From contig CM073888.1 of NCBI GenBank assembly GCA_037176705.1, forward strand, positions 45,452,810 to 45,516,809: a stretch of 64,000 nt of DNA, given 5' to 3'. Below the pieces are notes generated by a model. The model did not search any database. It saw only the letters and a program-made list of their open reading frames with translations, and was not told the DNA's origin. Positions 44,380-56,110 of this stretch are shown here, in pieces. How positions within the stretch are numbered: the first letter of the stretch is position 1; each line of letters begins with the position of its first letter. Source of the stretch: Molossus alvarezi. Lineage: Eukaryota; Chordata; Mammalia; Chiroptera; Molossidae. The translations under genes and the position numbers were made by a program.

Positions 44380-45670
44380 GATATTTGCCGTAAACCATTG
44401 TGGTCACTATGGAATTCTGCTAGGGAGAGTAACATGAATGTGATTTCCAGCTTTCTTTTTATGGAACGCTAGTTGGAAATTGCTCGTAATTCCAGCAAAT
44501 GTTTCTTAATTTTTAACAAAATGCATTAAACTTGAATATAAAATATTTGAATTACCCTGCACCTCATTCTAAATCCTTTAGCAAAGTGAGCCTTTCAGTG
44601 TGATGAAACCACTCTGTAGTGAACTATATTTCTGAGTAGTGGCTTAAACGTTTGTTATATCTAAATATCTCATATATTGTTTTGAAGAGAATATAAAACG
44701 GACTTCTCTCATCCCATTGACCCTTCCTGTCTTGTCCCCATATACAGTGATTTATAGGAAAAGTATCCGTAACAGAGGGAGTTGCTTTTCTATATTCATT
44801 TAATCTGAAAGCTCAGGGCAAGACCACAGCTAGATTGAAAGAAAAATACTTTCTGGAATTACTGACAAAGGAAAGGAGCAAAAAAACATTGTGAATGCCT
44901 AACTCATCAAACCACCAGGAAAAAGAAAAGCATAAATAGCATAAAAGCATATCATAAAATAAAGGCAAGAACAGCTCCATTTTAAGAAATTGGAAAACTA
45001 TGGTAAGGAACTATTCAAAGTTTAAAAATGTGCAAAAATTATTATAACTGCTTTATTCTATTTAAAAGTTAAATACACATACACATAGAAAAATTGAAAC
45101 AATACTTACACATAAAATCCCTGCACAGCTCAAAGTGTGAGCATGAATGTGTGTGTATGTGTGTGTGTTTTGGGGGAAGAAAAGTGTGGGAAGGACAGTC
45201 ATGTCTCATATTACCAAAATCACAACCTTTCGTTAATTTTCCAAGAGAACAGAAATAGCTTAGATTCTTAGTGAATTGGTATGGATAGTTAGAATATGAT
45301 GGGAAACATGATAGGCAAAAGTTTTATTCATAATTCATATAAATTTATCTTGTTTGTATAATCAGAAAATTCGCAAATTAGAAAATTCATGACTATTTCA
45401 CTTCACAGACTTTGAAATAAGTTAAAGATAGCTGATAAAAACAATAACGTATAAGTTTTAGCAATTATTTCGGAGAATATCCACATAGCTGCTCTTCCTG
45501 TAAATAAATAACTTTTTTTTTCAAAACATAATCACTGATTCAATAAAAATTGCATGCATTTTCATTCAGATACATCTTCAATGTGTCTTATCCATGGATA
45601 AGTGACCCATCACATAACACTATCAGAGAAAAGTGCAGAAGCCATCCAGAGTACCAAGTGGAGACATTGT
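44380..45670. other. Intron, no gene seen
   Basis: AT-rich unique sequence. Confidence 0.6.
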
Positions 45671-45679
45671 GTTGGGAAG

Positions 45680-45840
45680 TTCCAGCATGGACTTGCTGCA
45701 TAGTCATAGCAAGTTACTTAAATACCCCATCTCATTTTTCTCATGTGCAAAATGATGAGAATAACATCAACTCTTTCTAACTCGTAGAACTACGATGGTA
45801 TTGTGTGAGATAATCACATAAACATATTCTAAAAGATATA
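45680..45840 (+). repeat. MIR fragment
   Basis: 'catagtcatagcaagttacttaaataccccatctcatttttctcatgtgcaaaatgatgagaataacatc'. Confidence 0.7.
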
Positions 45841-46393
45841 AAGATATAATATAATGTAAGATTTGTAAAAACGGTGCAGCTTTAAATATATGTAAGTGGT
45901 AAAGTATAAACAGCATGCAAATCTAAAGTTCTCAAAATTAATGGCGATTCCAGCATTACCACATGTTTTATAATTCTTTGTTTGGCTTAATGAACCAGCT
46001 CATCTAAAATATTCTCAGTTTCAGATGAATACTTTTTAAAAAATTGAATCTGGATTCTAAATTCCCCAAATAATGTGGCTTAGATGAGTAACTGAGACTT
46101 TTAATACATTAGTTATTTGCAAGTCTATAAACTTCTTGAGAGAACAGGTCATGTCTTAAGATATTTGTAACCTCCATCTGTAGGGGCATAGGATTTTTCA
46201 TATCCTTGGTACTTAACTATTTGTTAAATAAATAGTTTAATTCTAGTAAGTCAAGAATAACAAACAGTGTTTTATGGTTCAAGTTGATATTAGAATGGTG
46301 GAAATATAAATAGATATTTGGTTATGGATTTCCTTGATTATTATCCTCTATCACACTTCCCAAAGTGTTTTCTGTGGACCACTCATGGAGCTT
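45841..46393. other. Intron, no gene seen
   Basis: No repeat or exon recognised, apart from possible DNA-transposon remnants near 46350-46390. Confidence 0.5.
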
Positions 46394-46402
46394 GCTTACT
46401 TT

Positions 46403-46497
46403 TTTTTTTTTTGGTACGTGCCCCTAGCGGGAACCGAACCTAGGACTCTCTGGTCTGCAGGCCGACGCTCCAACCGCTGAGCCAAACTGGCCAGGGC
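46403..46497 (-). mobile_element. Half-length VES SINE (tRNA-like head plus poly(A) only)
   Basis: In the sense of the SINE it runs from the GCCCTGGC head through the B box to '...gcacgtacc' and then passes directly into about 10-12 A residues. The whole tRNA-unrelated body and the usual 3' end are missing. A 9-bp repeat (gcttacttt) flanks it at 46394-46402 and 46500-46508, consistent with a retrotransposition event of a shortened RNA. Confidence 0.8.
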
Positions 46498-46708
46498 AAG
46501 CTTACTTTCATTGGATGCTTATTTCAACAATAACATAGCTTGCAATTGCAAAGGTGTACTTATCCCAGCCAAGGGAGAGGCAAAAATATCTATGGTTGGG
46601 ACCTTTTACACAGAAACATTGAAAAGGGCAAAAAGTGACAAAAAAGTAAGGTCAGCTACCCAAAGCTCTATCAAAAGCAAAGTTTATAGTCAAAGTTCAT
46701 GTTGTTGT

Positions 46709-46946
46709 TAATCCTCACACGAGGACATATTGACTATTAGAGAGAGTGAAAGGGAAGGAGGGAGTGGGAGGGAGAGGGAGAAACATTGATATGAAAGAAA
46801 CACATCACTCAGTTGTCTCCTGCATGACCCCAGCTAGGACTGGGGATTGAAACTACAACCCAGGCATGTGCCCTTGACCAGAATCGAACCCACAACCCTT
46901 TGGTCCAGGGCGGACACACTAACTACTGAGCCAAACCAGCCAGGGC
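46709..46946 (-). mobile_element. Older VES-like SINE
   Basis: Tail 'aatcctcacacgaggacatattg' on the left, purine-rich body, head ending 'ccagccagggc'. Confidence 0.88.
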
Positions 46947-46977
46947 TCAAGTATTTTTATTATTAAACATACGAAAA

Positions 46978-47198
46978 GCCCAGCTGATGTGGCTCAGTGG
47001 TTGAGCATCGACCCATGCAGCAAGAGGTTGCTGGTTCGATTCCCGATCAAGGCACATGCCCAGGTTGTGGGCCTGATCCACAGTGTGGGGCATGCAGGAG
47101 GAGGCCAAATGATGTTCTCTCTCATTGATGTCTCCATCTTTCTTCTTCTCTCTTCCTCTCAAAACAAACAAACAAACAAACAAACAAACAAACAAACA
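46978..47198 (+). mobile_element. Older tRNA-derived SINE with (AAAC)n tail
   Basis: Head 'gcccagctgatgtggctcagtgg'. The tail has become about nine AAAC units at 47161-47198. It faces the preceding minus-strand SINE only about 30 bp away. Confidence 0.88.
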
Positions 47199-47359
47199 TA
47201 AATATTTAAAGTAACTGAACTAAGTAACTCAAAATGCTAGAAAAAACAATAAAATAAACTGGGATAAAATGCCCACCTTTTGTCTGCAGGCATTCGCCAA
47301 TTCTAGGCACGGGAAGAGAGGGAAAGATTCCAGACACTCAGAAGCAGTTACCAGTAGAC

Positions 47360-47455
47360 CAGAATTTCTCAATTTTCATACAATTGACATTTGGGCTGGA
47401 TAATTCTGTGTTGCAGGAGGCTTGATATGTAGTGTTTTTTTATTTCTGCAGTGCA
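47360..47455. mobile_element. MER5-like hAT-Charlie fragment
   Basis: 'ccagaatttctcaattttcatacaattgacatttgggctggataattctgtgttgc' matches the MER5 end region. Confidence 0.6.
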
Positions 47456-47613
47456 AATACTTCTACCATGGACTGTATAAAGCTACTAATGTGATGTCAC
47501 TGAATGTGGAGTTGGGAAAAGATGTGTAGTAACGCCTTTATATAGTATTTCCATAATACCAGACAACAGACATAACATAGACAACAGTAAAATTTAGTTT
47601 AAAATTTATAAGT

Positions 47614-47802
47614 GGGCCTGGCTGGTGTGGCTCAGTGGATTGAGACATCATCCCATGGACTGAGAGGTCGGTTTGATTTCTGGTCAGGGCACATACCTGG
47701 GTTGCAGGCTTGATCCCCAGTAGGGAATGTGCAGGAGGCAGACGATTGATGTATCTCTCTCACATCGATGTTTCTATCTCTCCCTTTCTCTCTAAAAAAA
47801 TC
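47614..47802 (+). mobile_element. tRNA-derived bat SINE, older subtype, tail used as an L1 target
   Basis: Head 'ggcctggctggtgtggctcagtgg' and body 'gatccccagtagggaatgtgcaggaggcag'. Its A-rich tail contains the L1 insertion that follows. Confidence 0.88.
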
Positions 47803-47817
47803 AATGAAAAATATTTT

Positions 47818-49470
47818 ATTTTTTTTAGATTTTAATATATTTTATTAATTTATTTTTGCTACAGATGTTTCTCCTTTCCCCCCAATGATTCCCCCCTCCC
47901 CGTCCCTCCCTGCCCTGTCCCCAGCTTTGTTGTCCATGTCCACTGTTCATGCACACGTGCATGTAAGTTCTGTGGTTTATCTCTCCCCCACCACTCCCTC
48001 TTCTGGGGATTGTCAGTCTGTACCCCAGATCCACATCTTGGGACTACCCCATTCCTCAGACTGTTATGTTTATTATATTCCACAAATAAGTGAGATAATA
48101 TGATACTTGTCTTTCTCTGTTTGGCTTGTTTTGCTTAGGATAATACTTTCCAGGTCCCTCCATGTAGTCTCAAAGGATAAGAGATCTTTCTTTCTTACAG
48201 CTGCATAGTACTCCATTGTGTATATGTACCACTGCTTTTTTATCCATTCATCTACTGATGGACACTTGGGTTGTTTCCAGATCTTAGCTATTGTAAATAG
48301 TGCTGCTACAAACATGGGGGTACATATATTCTTTCTGATTGGTGTTTCAGGCTTCTTAGGGTATATTCCTAGAAGTGGGATCACTGGGTCAAATGGAAGT
48401 TCAATTTTTAATTTTTTTTTTTTTTGAGGTAACACCATATTGTTTTCCATAGTGGCTGCACCAGTCTGCATTCCCACCAGCAGTGTACTAGAGTCCCCTT
48501 TTCTCCACACCCTCGCCAACACTTGTTGTTTGATGATTTGTTGATGGCAGCCATTCTGACAGGTGTGAGTTGATACCTCATTGTTGTTTTAATTTGCATC
48601 TCTCTGATGATTAGTGATGTTGAGCATTTCTTCATATGTCTCTTACCCATTCGTATGTCCTGTTTGGAGAGGTGTCTATTTTTTAATTGGGTTCTTTGTC
48701 TTCCTTTTGCTGAGTTGTATGAGCACTCTATATATATTGGAAATTAACCCCTTATCTGATATATCATTGGCAATTATGCTCTCCCATACAGTGGGTAGCC
48801 TTTCCATTTTGATGATTGTATCTTTTGCTGTGCAGAAGCTTTTTAGTTTGATGTAGTCCCATGTGTTCATTTTCTCCTTTGTTTCTGTTGCCTTAGGTGA
48901 TGTATCAGTGAAAATTCTGCTGCGTATGATATCTGAAATTTTGTTGCCTACAGTTTCTTCTAGGATTTTTATGGATTCATGAGTCACATTTAAGTCTTTT
49001 ATCCATTTTGAGTTTATTCTTGTGTATGGTGTAAGTTGATGGTCTAGTTTCATTTTTTTGCATGTAGGTGTCCAATTTTCCCAACACCATTTATTAAAGA
49101 TGCTGTCCTTACTCCACTGTATGCTCTTGCCACCTTTGTCAAATATTAATTGAGCATATTGGCTTGGGTCCATTTCTGGGTTCTCTGTTCTGTTCCACTG
49201 GTCTGTATGTCTGTTCTTGTGCCAGTACCAGGCTGTTTTGATTATAGTGGCTTTGTAGTATAACCTGAAATCTAGTAATGTGATCCCTCCAACTTTGTTC
49301 TTCTTTTTCAAGATTGCTGTGGCTATTCGAGGTCTTTTTTGGTTCCATATGAACTTTTGAAGTATTTCTTCTAATTCTGTGAAGTATGCCATTGGTATTT
49401 TGATGGGGATTGCATTGAATCTATAGGTTGCTTTGGGTAGTATGGACATTTTAATGATGTTAATTCTTCC
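47818..49470 (-). mobile_element. 5'-truncated L1 with long ORF2 remnant
   Basis: About 1.65 kb, flanked by a 15-bp duplication (aatgaaaaatatttt) at 47803-47817 and 49471-49485. The minus strand holds the ORF2 C-terminal third. A 257-codon open frame (48676-49449) includes segments such as [15 protein letters not shown] and [14 protein letters not shown]. The C-terminal zinc-knuckle CX3CX7HX4C follows at about 48500-48560, then another open piece (48073-48522). A poly(A) slip near 48416-48427 and other frameshifts separate the pieces. The 3' UTR lies at about 47830-48070. Endonuclease and reverse-transcriptase regions are missing. Confidence 0.95.
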
Positions 49471-49706
49471 AATGAAAAATATTTTTATATATAGTGTTTT
49501 AATTACCTTTTAAAATATATTTTATTTAGTTGCAGGTTTGTGTAATTCATTTTTAATAATGCCTATGTTTAGCAGCTGTCTCTAAAAGTTCCTAAACTTT
49601 TAACAATAGGCTTTCTTGAGCATCAGCACCAATGTAATGGGGGCAAACCAAGGGTAGTCCAAGTTCATTAAAATCTATAGCTCAGCCTCAAGTTAACTCA
49701 GTTCTT

Positions 49707-49961
49707 TTTTTTTTTTTTTTTATCCTCACCCGAGGACATTTTTCCATTTTTTGTTCAGGTAAAGTGGGAGGGAGAGAGAGGAACAGAGAGAGAGAGAGAA
49801 ACATCGACGTGAAAGAAACACATCGAGTGGTTGCCACCCGCACAACCGACCAGGGCCGGGGACAAACTGCAACCGAGGTACGCGCCCTTAGCGGGAACCG
49901 AACCCGGGTCTCTCAGGACCGCAGGCCGACGCTCTAACCGCTGAGCCAAACCGGCCAGGGC
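49707..49961 (-). mobile_element. VES SINE, young-looking
   Basis: Exact 12-bp duplication (aactcagttctt) at 49695-49706 and 49962-49973. Near-consensus throughout. Confidence 0.96.
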
Positions 49962-50077
49962 AACTCAGTTCTTGATTAAAGTAATCTGCCCCTTCTTCTC
50001 CCTACTCTAGTTGCCTATCAAAATATAGGATGTGTTAAAGACACATCTCAAAAGACAATAAATTGCTATTTAGAATG

Positions 50078-50100
50078 CAAAAAAAAAAAAAAAAAAAAAA
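50078..50100. repeat. A23 homopolymer
   Basis: A pure A-run at the left edge of the ancient L1. It could be a retroelement tail remnant. Confidence 0.8.
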
Positions 50101-50772
50101 GATAGGATGACCCATCTGTAGACGATGACATCGTCCAGAGTCCAGTTTTTCATACACAATATCTGGCATTTATCAAAAATTACCAGGCACACCAAAAGAA
50201 AGGACCAAGGAAAATAAATTAACAGAAGAAACAGGTCTATAGATGGCCCACAGATCCAGATATTTACATAAGCTGATTTAAAAAGAATTGTGATTAATAT
50301 ATTCAAGAAAATAGATAACAAGATAGAGAATTTCACCAGAGAATTGGAATCCTTTGTAAAGAATAAAATAGTTCTGGGGCTGAAAATAGCATTAACTGAA
50401 ATATAAACACAAGAGATGAATCATATTAGACATAGAAAAAGGCAGGATTAGTGAACAGAAAAACAGGTTGGTAAAAAATATCCAGACTAAACTTCAGAGA
50501 GCTAAAAAAGAAAAGTTGTTTAAAAGCAAGTTACACAGGTTGAAGTATAACATATTAGAGTCACAGAAAGGGAAAAAAAAAGATAATAAAAAACAAGGAA
50601 TATTTGAAGAGATAATAGCAAGAATTTTCCCAAACTGAGAATAAAACTAAAGTTACAGATTCAAAAAGTACTACAAATCTAAAATAGGATGAATACAAAG
50701 AAAACTACATCTAGACATAGCAAGTCTGATGAAAATCAAAGGCCAGGAGAAAATCTTAAAAGTACTCAGATA

Positions 50773-51019
50773 GCCCTGGCCGGTTTGGCTCAGCGGTTAG
50801 AGCGTCGGCCTGCGGTCCTGAGAGACCCGGGTTCGGTTCCCGCTAAGGGCACGTACCTCGGTTGCAGTTTGTCCCCGGCTCTGGTCGGTCGTGCGGGTGG
50901 CAGCCACTCGATGTGTCCCTTCACGTCGATGTTTCTCTCTCTCTCTGTTCCTCTCTCCCCCTCCTACTCTACCTGAACAAAAAATGGAAAAATGTCCTCG
51001 GGTGAGGATAAAAAAAAAA
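50773..51019 (+). mobile_element. VES SINE nested in ancient L1
   Basis: Exact 15-bp duplication (aaaagtactcagata) at 50758-50772 and 51020-51034. It faces the VES at 49707 in inverted orientation about 0.8 kb away. Confidence 0.96.
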
Positions 51020-52489
51020 AAAAGTACTCAGATAAAATAACTTGGAAAAAAACAACAAAAGTACAACTGTTAAATAAATCCAAAAAGTTGCTTTTTAAAA
51101 AGATTAATAAAGTTGAACATTTCAGTCATGTCTAAGCAAGAAAGGGAGGAAGAAAAGAACATAGGTTTAAAACACCAGGAATAAGAATGGGGTAAAAGCA
51201 AAGATACAAAAAATAAAATTTGATGTAAGAGAATACTGTGTATAATCCTAGTCTAATAAATTAAAAATCTCAGTATAATTTTCTAAAAATAAATTAAAAT
51301 TTGACTAAAGAAAGGTTATAATACTTGAATTGACAATAACCTTAGAAGAAATTGAGAGTTATCATAAACCAGCTTGGACTTCTACAGAAAAAAGAAAAAA
51401 ACATTATTTCTATGCCATTACAAACTGGGTCTATCACAGAAAATAAATGAAAGCCTATCAATTCCTTTGACAAATGTAAAATATCTCTAAAACCAAGCCC
51501 TGACAAAGACATTATAATAAAAGAAAAACTATAGACCAATTTGATTTATTAAAATATATGTAAGGATCTTAAATGAAATATTGGTAAAGGAATATAGCTA
51601 TGTGTTGAAAGGATAATATGCAATGACAGCTAGGGTTTATTTCAGGAATGTACAAGTAGTTCAATACTGGGCCATGTCAGGAAAACATATGATTATTTTA
51701 ATGTATGCCTAGAAGAAATTTATAAAAATTACAAGTGAATTTTTTTAATTTAAAAAACTCTTAGTGAAATAGTAATAAAAGTAAATACTGTGTTTCATCA
51801 AATTTAAGAAGCCATTGATTAAAGGATTTACTATTACTTCGAGTAACACTAAGAAAAAACTGCCAAATAAATAAATTGTGAAATGCTATTTATTGATTAT
51901 AAACTCATTAAAGTTTCAAAGATATTAACATGTTTAAAATAAAAAATGTCCAACAGAATCAATGAAATAATATAGTGTTGGGGTAGCCAACTAAATATTA
52001 TAAATATAAATTTAGATCCCATTCTTATTATCTGATAACACGGTGTCTTATACCCCAATAAATTCTAGGTTAAATAAAAATTTAAAATGTTAACAATATG
52101 ATTATACAAATCCTAAGGGAAAATATAAATGGGGAATTTGTACAACATTTGGATGAGGTAAGCCTTTCCAAACAAGACTTCAAAACAGAAATCAAAAGGA
52201 AAAAATATATTAGGTTGGCTTACCTAAATATTTTACAATTCTGTAGACTGAAAACACTTAAAAATATTAGCAAACTGGGAAAAGTATATTCATCCTACAT
52301 GATAGAAGATTAATATTCATGTCAATTTAAAAAAGACAAACATTGAGGGAAAAAAAACAGAAGATATAAATAGATACTTTTCAAAAGAAAAAATATAATA
52401 AATAAGCATGGGGAAAATCATCTACCTCTTAGTAATAAAAAACATTAAATAAAAGGAGGAATAGATTTTTACCTACCAAAAAAGTGAGG

Positions 52490-53855
52490 ATTTTCTTTTC
52501 TATTTTTCTTCACTATTTTTATTTTCAAATTAAATTTATTGGGGGTAACACTGGTTAATAACATTATCTAAATTTCAGGCATACAACTTATTACATGACA
52601 TCTGTATGCTCACCACCCGGAGCCTAATCTCTCTCTGTCACCACGGATCTGAGCCCTTTATCCTCTTTGTCCTCCCCTCTGCCTTCCCCTTTGGTAACCA
52701 CCATTCTATTGTCTGTATCTATGAGTGTTTGTTTGTTTGTTTGTTTTGTTTTATATCCCACATATGAGTAAAATCATACGATTCTTGTCCTTTTTCATAT
52801 GACTTATTTCACGTGGCATAATACTCTCAAGATCCATCTATATAGATGAAAATGGCAATGTTTTATTTTTTGTATGGTTGAGTAGTATTCCATTCCATAT
52901 ATGTAAAACATCTTGTTCTTTTTTTAAAATTTTTTCCTCACCCGAGGACACCCCTGCCTGTATCTTCAGATAGAGCGGGAAGGAGGGAAGGAAGAACAGA
53001 GAGAGAAATATTGATGTAGAGAGACACATCGACTAGTTGCCACCCACACAATCCCAACCGGGGCCGGAGACAAACTGCAACTGAGGTGTGTGCCCTTAGT
53101 GGGAACCAAACCCAGGCCTCTCTGGTCTGCGGGCCGATGCTGTAATTGCTGAGCCAAACCGGCCAGGGCTACCACATCTTCTTTACCCAATGGTTCATTT
53201 TTGTGAACTTGACCTCAAGGCAAGGGAAGTAAAAGCAAAAATAAAAACACCTGACTATATCAAACTAAAAAGTTTCTGCATGGCAAAAGAAACCATCAAC
53301 AAAACAAAAAGGCAACCAACTGACTGGGAGAAAATATTTGCAAATGATAACTTCTGACACGGGGCTAATACCAAAATATATAAAGAACAATAATAACAAA
53401 ACAAACAATTAAAAAATGGGCAGAGGACTTGAAGAGACATTTTTCCAAGGAAGACATACAAATGGCCAACAGATATATGAAAAGATGTTCACCATCACTA
53501 ATTATAATGGAAGTACAAATCAAAACCACAGTGAGATACCACCTCATACCTGTTAGAATGGCTATTATGAATATAATAAGATATAACAAGTGTTGGAAAG
53601 GATGTGGAGAAGAGTCCCACGCCGCTGGTGGAAATATAAATTGGTGGAGTCACTATGGAAAACAGTATGGATGTTGCTCAAAAAATTAAGAATAAAACTA
53701 CCATATGATCCAGTAATCCCTCTTCTGGGTGTCTACCTGAAAAATATGAAAACACTTATTCATAAAGATATATGTATCCCTATGTTTACTGTAATGTTAT
53801 TCACAGTAGCCAAGACATGGAAACAACCTAAGTGCCCTTAAGTGGATAATTGAAC
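52490..53855. mobile_element. L1 with 5' inversion, interrupted by a VES
   Basis: From about 52520 to 52924 and again at 53170-53197 the L1 3' end runs on the minus strand ('tattgggggtaacactggttaataacatt' is its 3' UTR). From about 53200 to 53850 the upstream ORF2 sequence runs on the plus strand ('tttctgcatggcaaaagaaacc', then KCWKGCGEE...). The flanks 'gattttcttttc' and 'gattcttctttc' may be the decayed duplication. It is older than the L1s at 12318 and 47818. Confidence 0.75.
52925..53169 (-). mobile_element. VES SINE nested in the inverted L1
   Basis: Separates 'acatcttgttcttt' from 'ccacatcttctttacc', which look like an imperfect duplication of one L1 site. Confidence 0.88.
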
Positions 53856-54560
53856 ATTTTGATTCTTCTTTCCCCACCCAGTTTTCAATATATCAAATTT
53901 AGTGTTGGTCAAGGTCTGGGAAATTAGCACCTTAAAATACTGCCGGGTAGAGTGTGAATTAGTAGTAACTTTCCAGATGACAATTTAATAAGTATGTCAA
54001 GTGTTAGAATTCTGCATGCCTTTGATCTAGCAAATGGACTTTTAGGAATTTGTGTTAAAAATTATGCATAAAGATAAAGCTACAAAAAGTTTTACTCATT
54101 CTTTTTATGATAGCAAAAATTAGTTTAAATATCCCAAATAGATAGCTAGTTAAAAAAGAAAAAAGTCTAGGGAAAACATATACAGTATGGCATTTCAATA
54201 ATATTGCAAAAGACTATTTATTGATCTGGAAAGAAACTTAAAAGTTACAAAACAAATAACTACATATAATCCCATATTTGTAAAATACACATCTATAAAT
54301 ATAAAAACAGAAAACAGTTTAGAAGGTATGTACCAAATGTTAACAGTAATTATCTCTGGGTTGTTGGACTGTACATCATTTTTTTCCTATGTTTTGCTTA
54401 TCTGTTCTTTTTATTTATTTTTTAAAAAGATGAACATGAATTTTTGGGTAATAAGAAAATTAATTAATGTTATTTTAATATTACCTTTACTCACTGTGTT
54501 ACTAACACTGAACACTTTATTTTAAAATTTTACTTAAACTGTCATCTTTCTATCCTCCAA

Positions 54561-55066
54561 TTTATATTTTCCCAGTGATAGTATGAAAGAATGAAACAGA
54601 ATGTAATTCCAAATTTATTTTTGAGAGCCCAAATTCATTCTGTTTATTAATCTACTCACATCCCAAGAAGATACTTCACCCGCTGCCTTCTCTTCTAAGT
54701 TGTTGCTTTTTCTTTCTGTTTTATGTCTTTTTCCCTAAGTAACTGGCAATGGTGGTAACCCAGGGAAGGTGGCTACTGGGAGGTTAGACTTAGCTCAAAC
54801 CTTCTGTCTGCCTACCTTCTCTTTGCCTCCACTTCAAGCATCATTTCAAATTTTCTCCTTTCTCATGACTATCTTCCATCTTTCTATACTTCTTACATGG
54901 TTCATTTCCCAGACACTGGGAAATAATTGATGAAAAATGGGACACTAAAGTCAGAAGATTTGTATTTATTTCCAAACAGACATATTTTAGTAATAAACTG
55001 TTTATCATGTTTAAATTAGGGATTTAAGAAAAAAGTATTGATTGAGGACTTACCATGTACCATCCA
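54561..55066. other. Intron, no gene seen
   Basis: Unique-looking sequence. 55030-55066 begins an old MIR/L2-class repeat that continues after the SINE pair at about 55625. Confidence 0.5.
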
Positions 55067-55082
55067 TTATGTTAAACACTTT

Positions 55083-55608
55083 GATTGATTGATTTTTTTT
55101 TTAAAGGAAACTACCCATGTGAATGAACCACTTTATTTTTATTTTTTATCCTCACCCGAGGACATTTTGCATTTATCTTCAGATAGAGTGGGAGGGAGGA
55201 AGAGAGAGAGAAACATCGATGTGAGAGAGACACACTGAGTGGTTGCCACCCACACCACCCCAACCGGGGCTGGGGACAAACTACAACTGAGGTATGTACG
55301 TGCCCTTAGCGGGAACTGAACCCGGGACTCTCTGGTCCACGGGCTGATGATCCAATGGCTGAGCCAAACCGGCCAGGGCGATTGATTGATTTTCAATCCT
55401 CACCTGAGAATATGTTTATTGATTTTTAGAGAGAGAGGGAATGAAATAGAAATAGAAAAGTTGATATGAGAGAGAAATATCGATCGGTTCCTGCCGTACA
55501 TGCAGGGGATTGAACCACAACCTAGGTATATGCCTTGACTGAGACTCAAACCCACAACTTTTTGGTGCTCGGGATGATGCTCCAACCAACTGAGCCACCC
55601 GGCTGGGG
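55083..55608 (-). mobile_element. Older tRNA-derived SINE, split by a VES
   Basis: A 16-bp duplication (ttatgttaaacacttt) at 55067-55082 and 55609-55624 defines the outer insertion. Head ends 'cccggctgggg'. The tail has (GATT)n repeats, into which the next element inserted. Confidence 0.9.
55097..55379 (-). mobile_element. VES SINE with probable 3'-transduced tag
   Basis: A 14-bp repeat (gattgattgatttt) at 55083-55096 and 55380-55393 bounds the insertion. On the right is a normal VES from its head (55379) to 'gaggataaaaaataaaaata' (about 55135). To its left lie 32 extra bases (55103-55134) and a second T-run (55097-55102). In SINE sense this reads VES, A-tail, unique tag, second A-tail, as expected for read-through transcription and retrotransposition of downstream flank. 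Confidence 0.75.
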
Positions 55609-55624
55609 TTATGTTAAACACTTT

Positions 55625-55770
55625 AAAGAAAATTATCTCCTTTATTCTTTACAACAAATAGAAAAATCAAAGCCCACAAAGGATGTGTAATTTACAAAAG
55701 GTGGCGCTGGTGGTAAGAGACAGAGCTAGGACACGAACTCAGATCAGTGTGCCCTGAAAGCACTCCCCTC
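55625..55770. repeat. Ancient MIR/L2-class repeat, right part
   Basis: 'attatctcctttattctttacaac ... gtggtaagagacagagctaggacacgaactcag' continues the segment at 55030-55066 after the SINE insertions. Confidence 0.6.
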
Positions 55771-55914
55771 AGCTCCTGGGTCACCTTATGGCGCTTCCCT
55801 GTGCTCCGGCTGGCCTTTCTTTTTGCTGGGTAATTCACCATCTGGCAGCTATCACACTCTGCTGTTAATTGGTGCTAATTTTCTGATGGTGGCCAAGTGA
55901 CTATACTTGGATTT

Positions 55915-56110
55915 TAAGGTATAAGACATGTGAGGTTAAAGTCACAACTTTCCCCACTTACTGTGTGTGACTTTGAATAAGCTACTTAACCTCTATAAGC
56001 CTTAATTTCCTCATTTGTAAGGATAATACCCATGTCACAAGAACTTTAGAGAGGATTAAGTAAATAATGTTGAAATGTTTTGTTAGTGGAAAAAGCACTG
56101 TAAATGTGAA
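55915..56110 (+). repeat. MIR fragment
   Basis: 'tactgtgtgtgactttgaataagctacttaacctctataagccttaatttcctcatttgtaagg'. Confidence 0.8.

Larger units (their letters stand above)
50101..54560 (+). mobile_element. Ancient degenerate L1/HAL1-type LINE, interrupted
   Basis: Early part (50105-50760) resembles L1 or HAL1 ORF1 ('gaccaaggaaaataaa ... gaatttcaccagagaattgg'). Later parts resemble ORF2 ('gggtttatttcaggaatgtacaagtagttcaatac', about 51630) and its 3' end (52320-52470, 53870-54130). It is split by a VES at 50773 and by a younger inverted L1 at about 52490-53855. No frame is intact. The ORF1/ORF2 spacing looks collapsed, so more than one fragment may be joined here. Confidence 0.7.

Noticed and set aside
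47161..47198. Regularly spaced direct repeats as a CRISPR-like array
   Set aside because: It is an (AAAC)n SINE tail. No repeat-spacer structure exists anywhere in the window.
48676..49449. 257-codon open frame as a host gene
   Set aside because: It is L1 ORF2 C-terminal sequence inside an element with a 15-bp target-site duplication.
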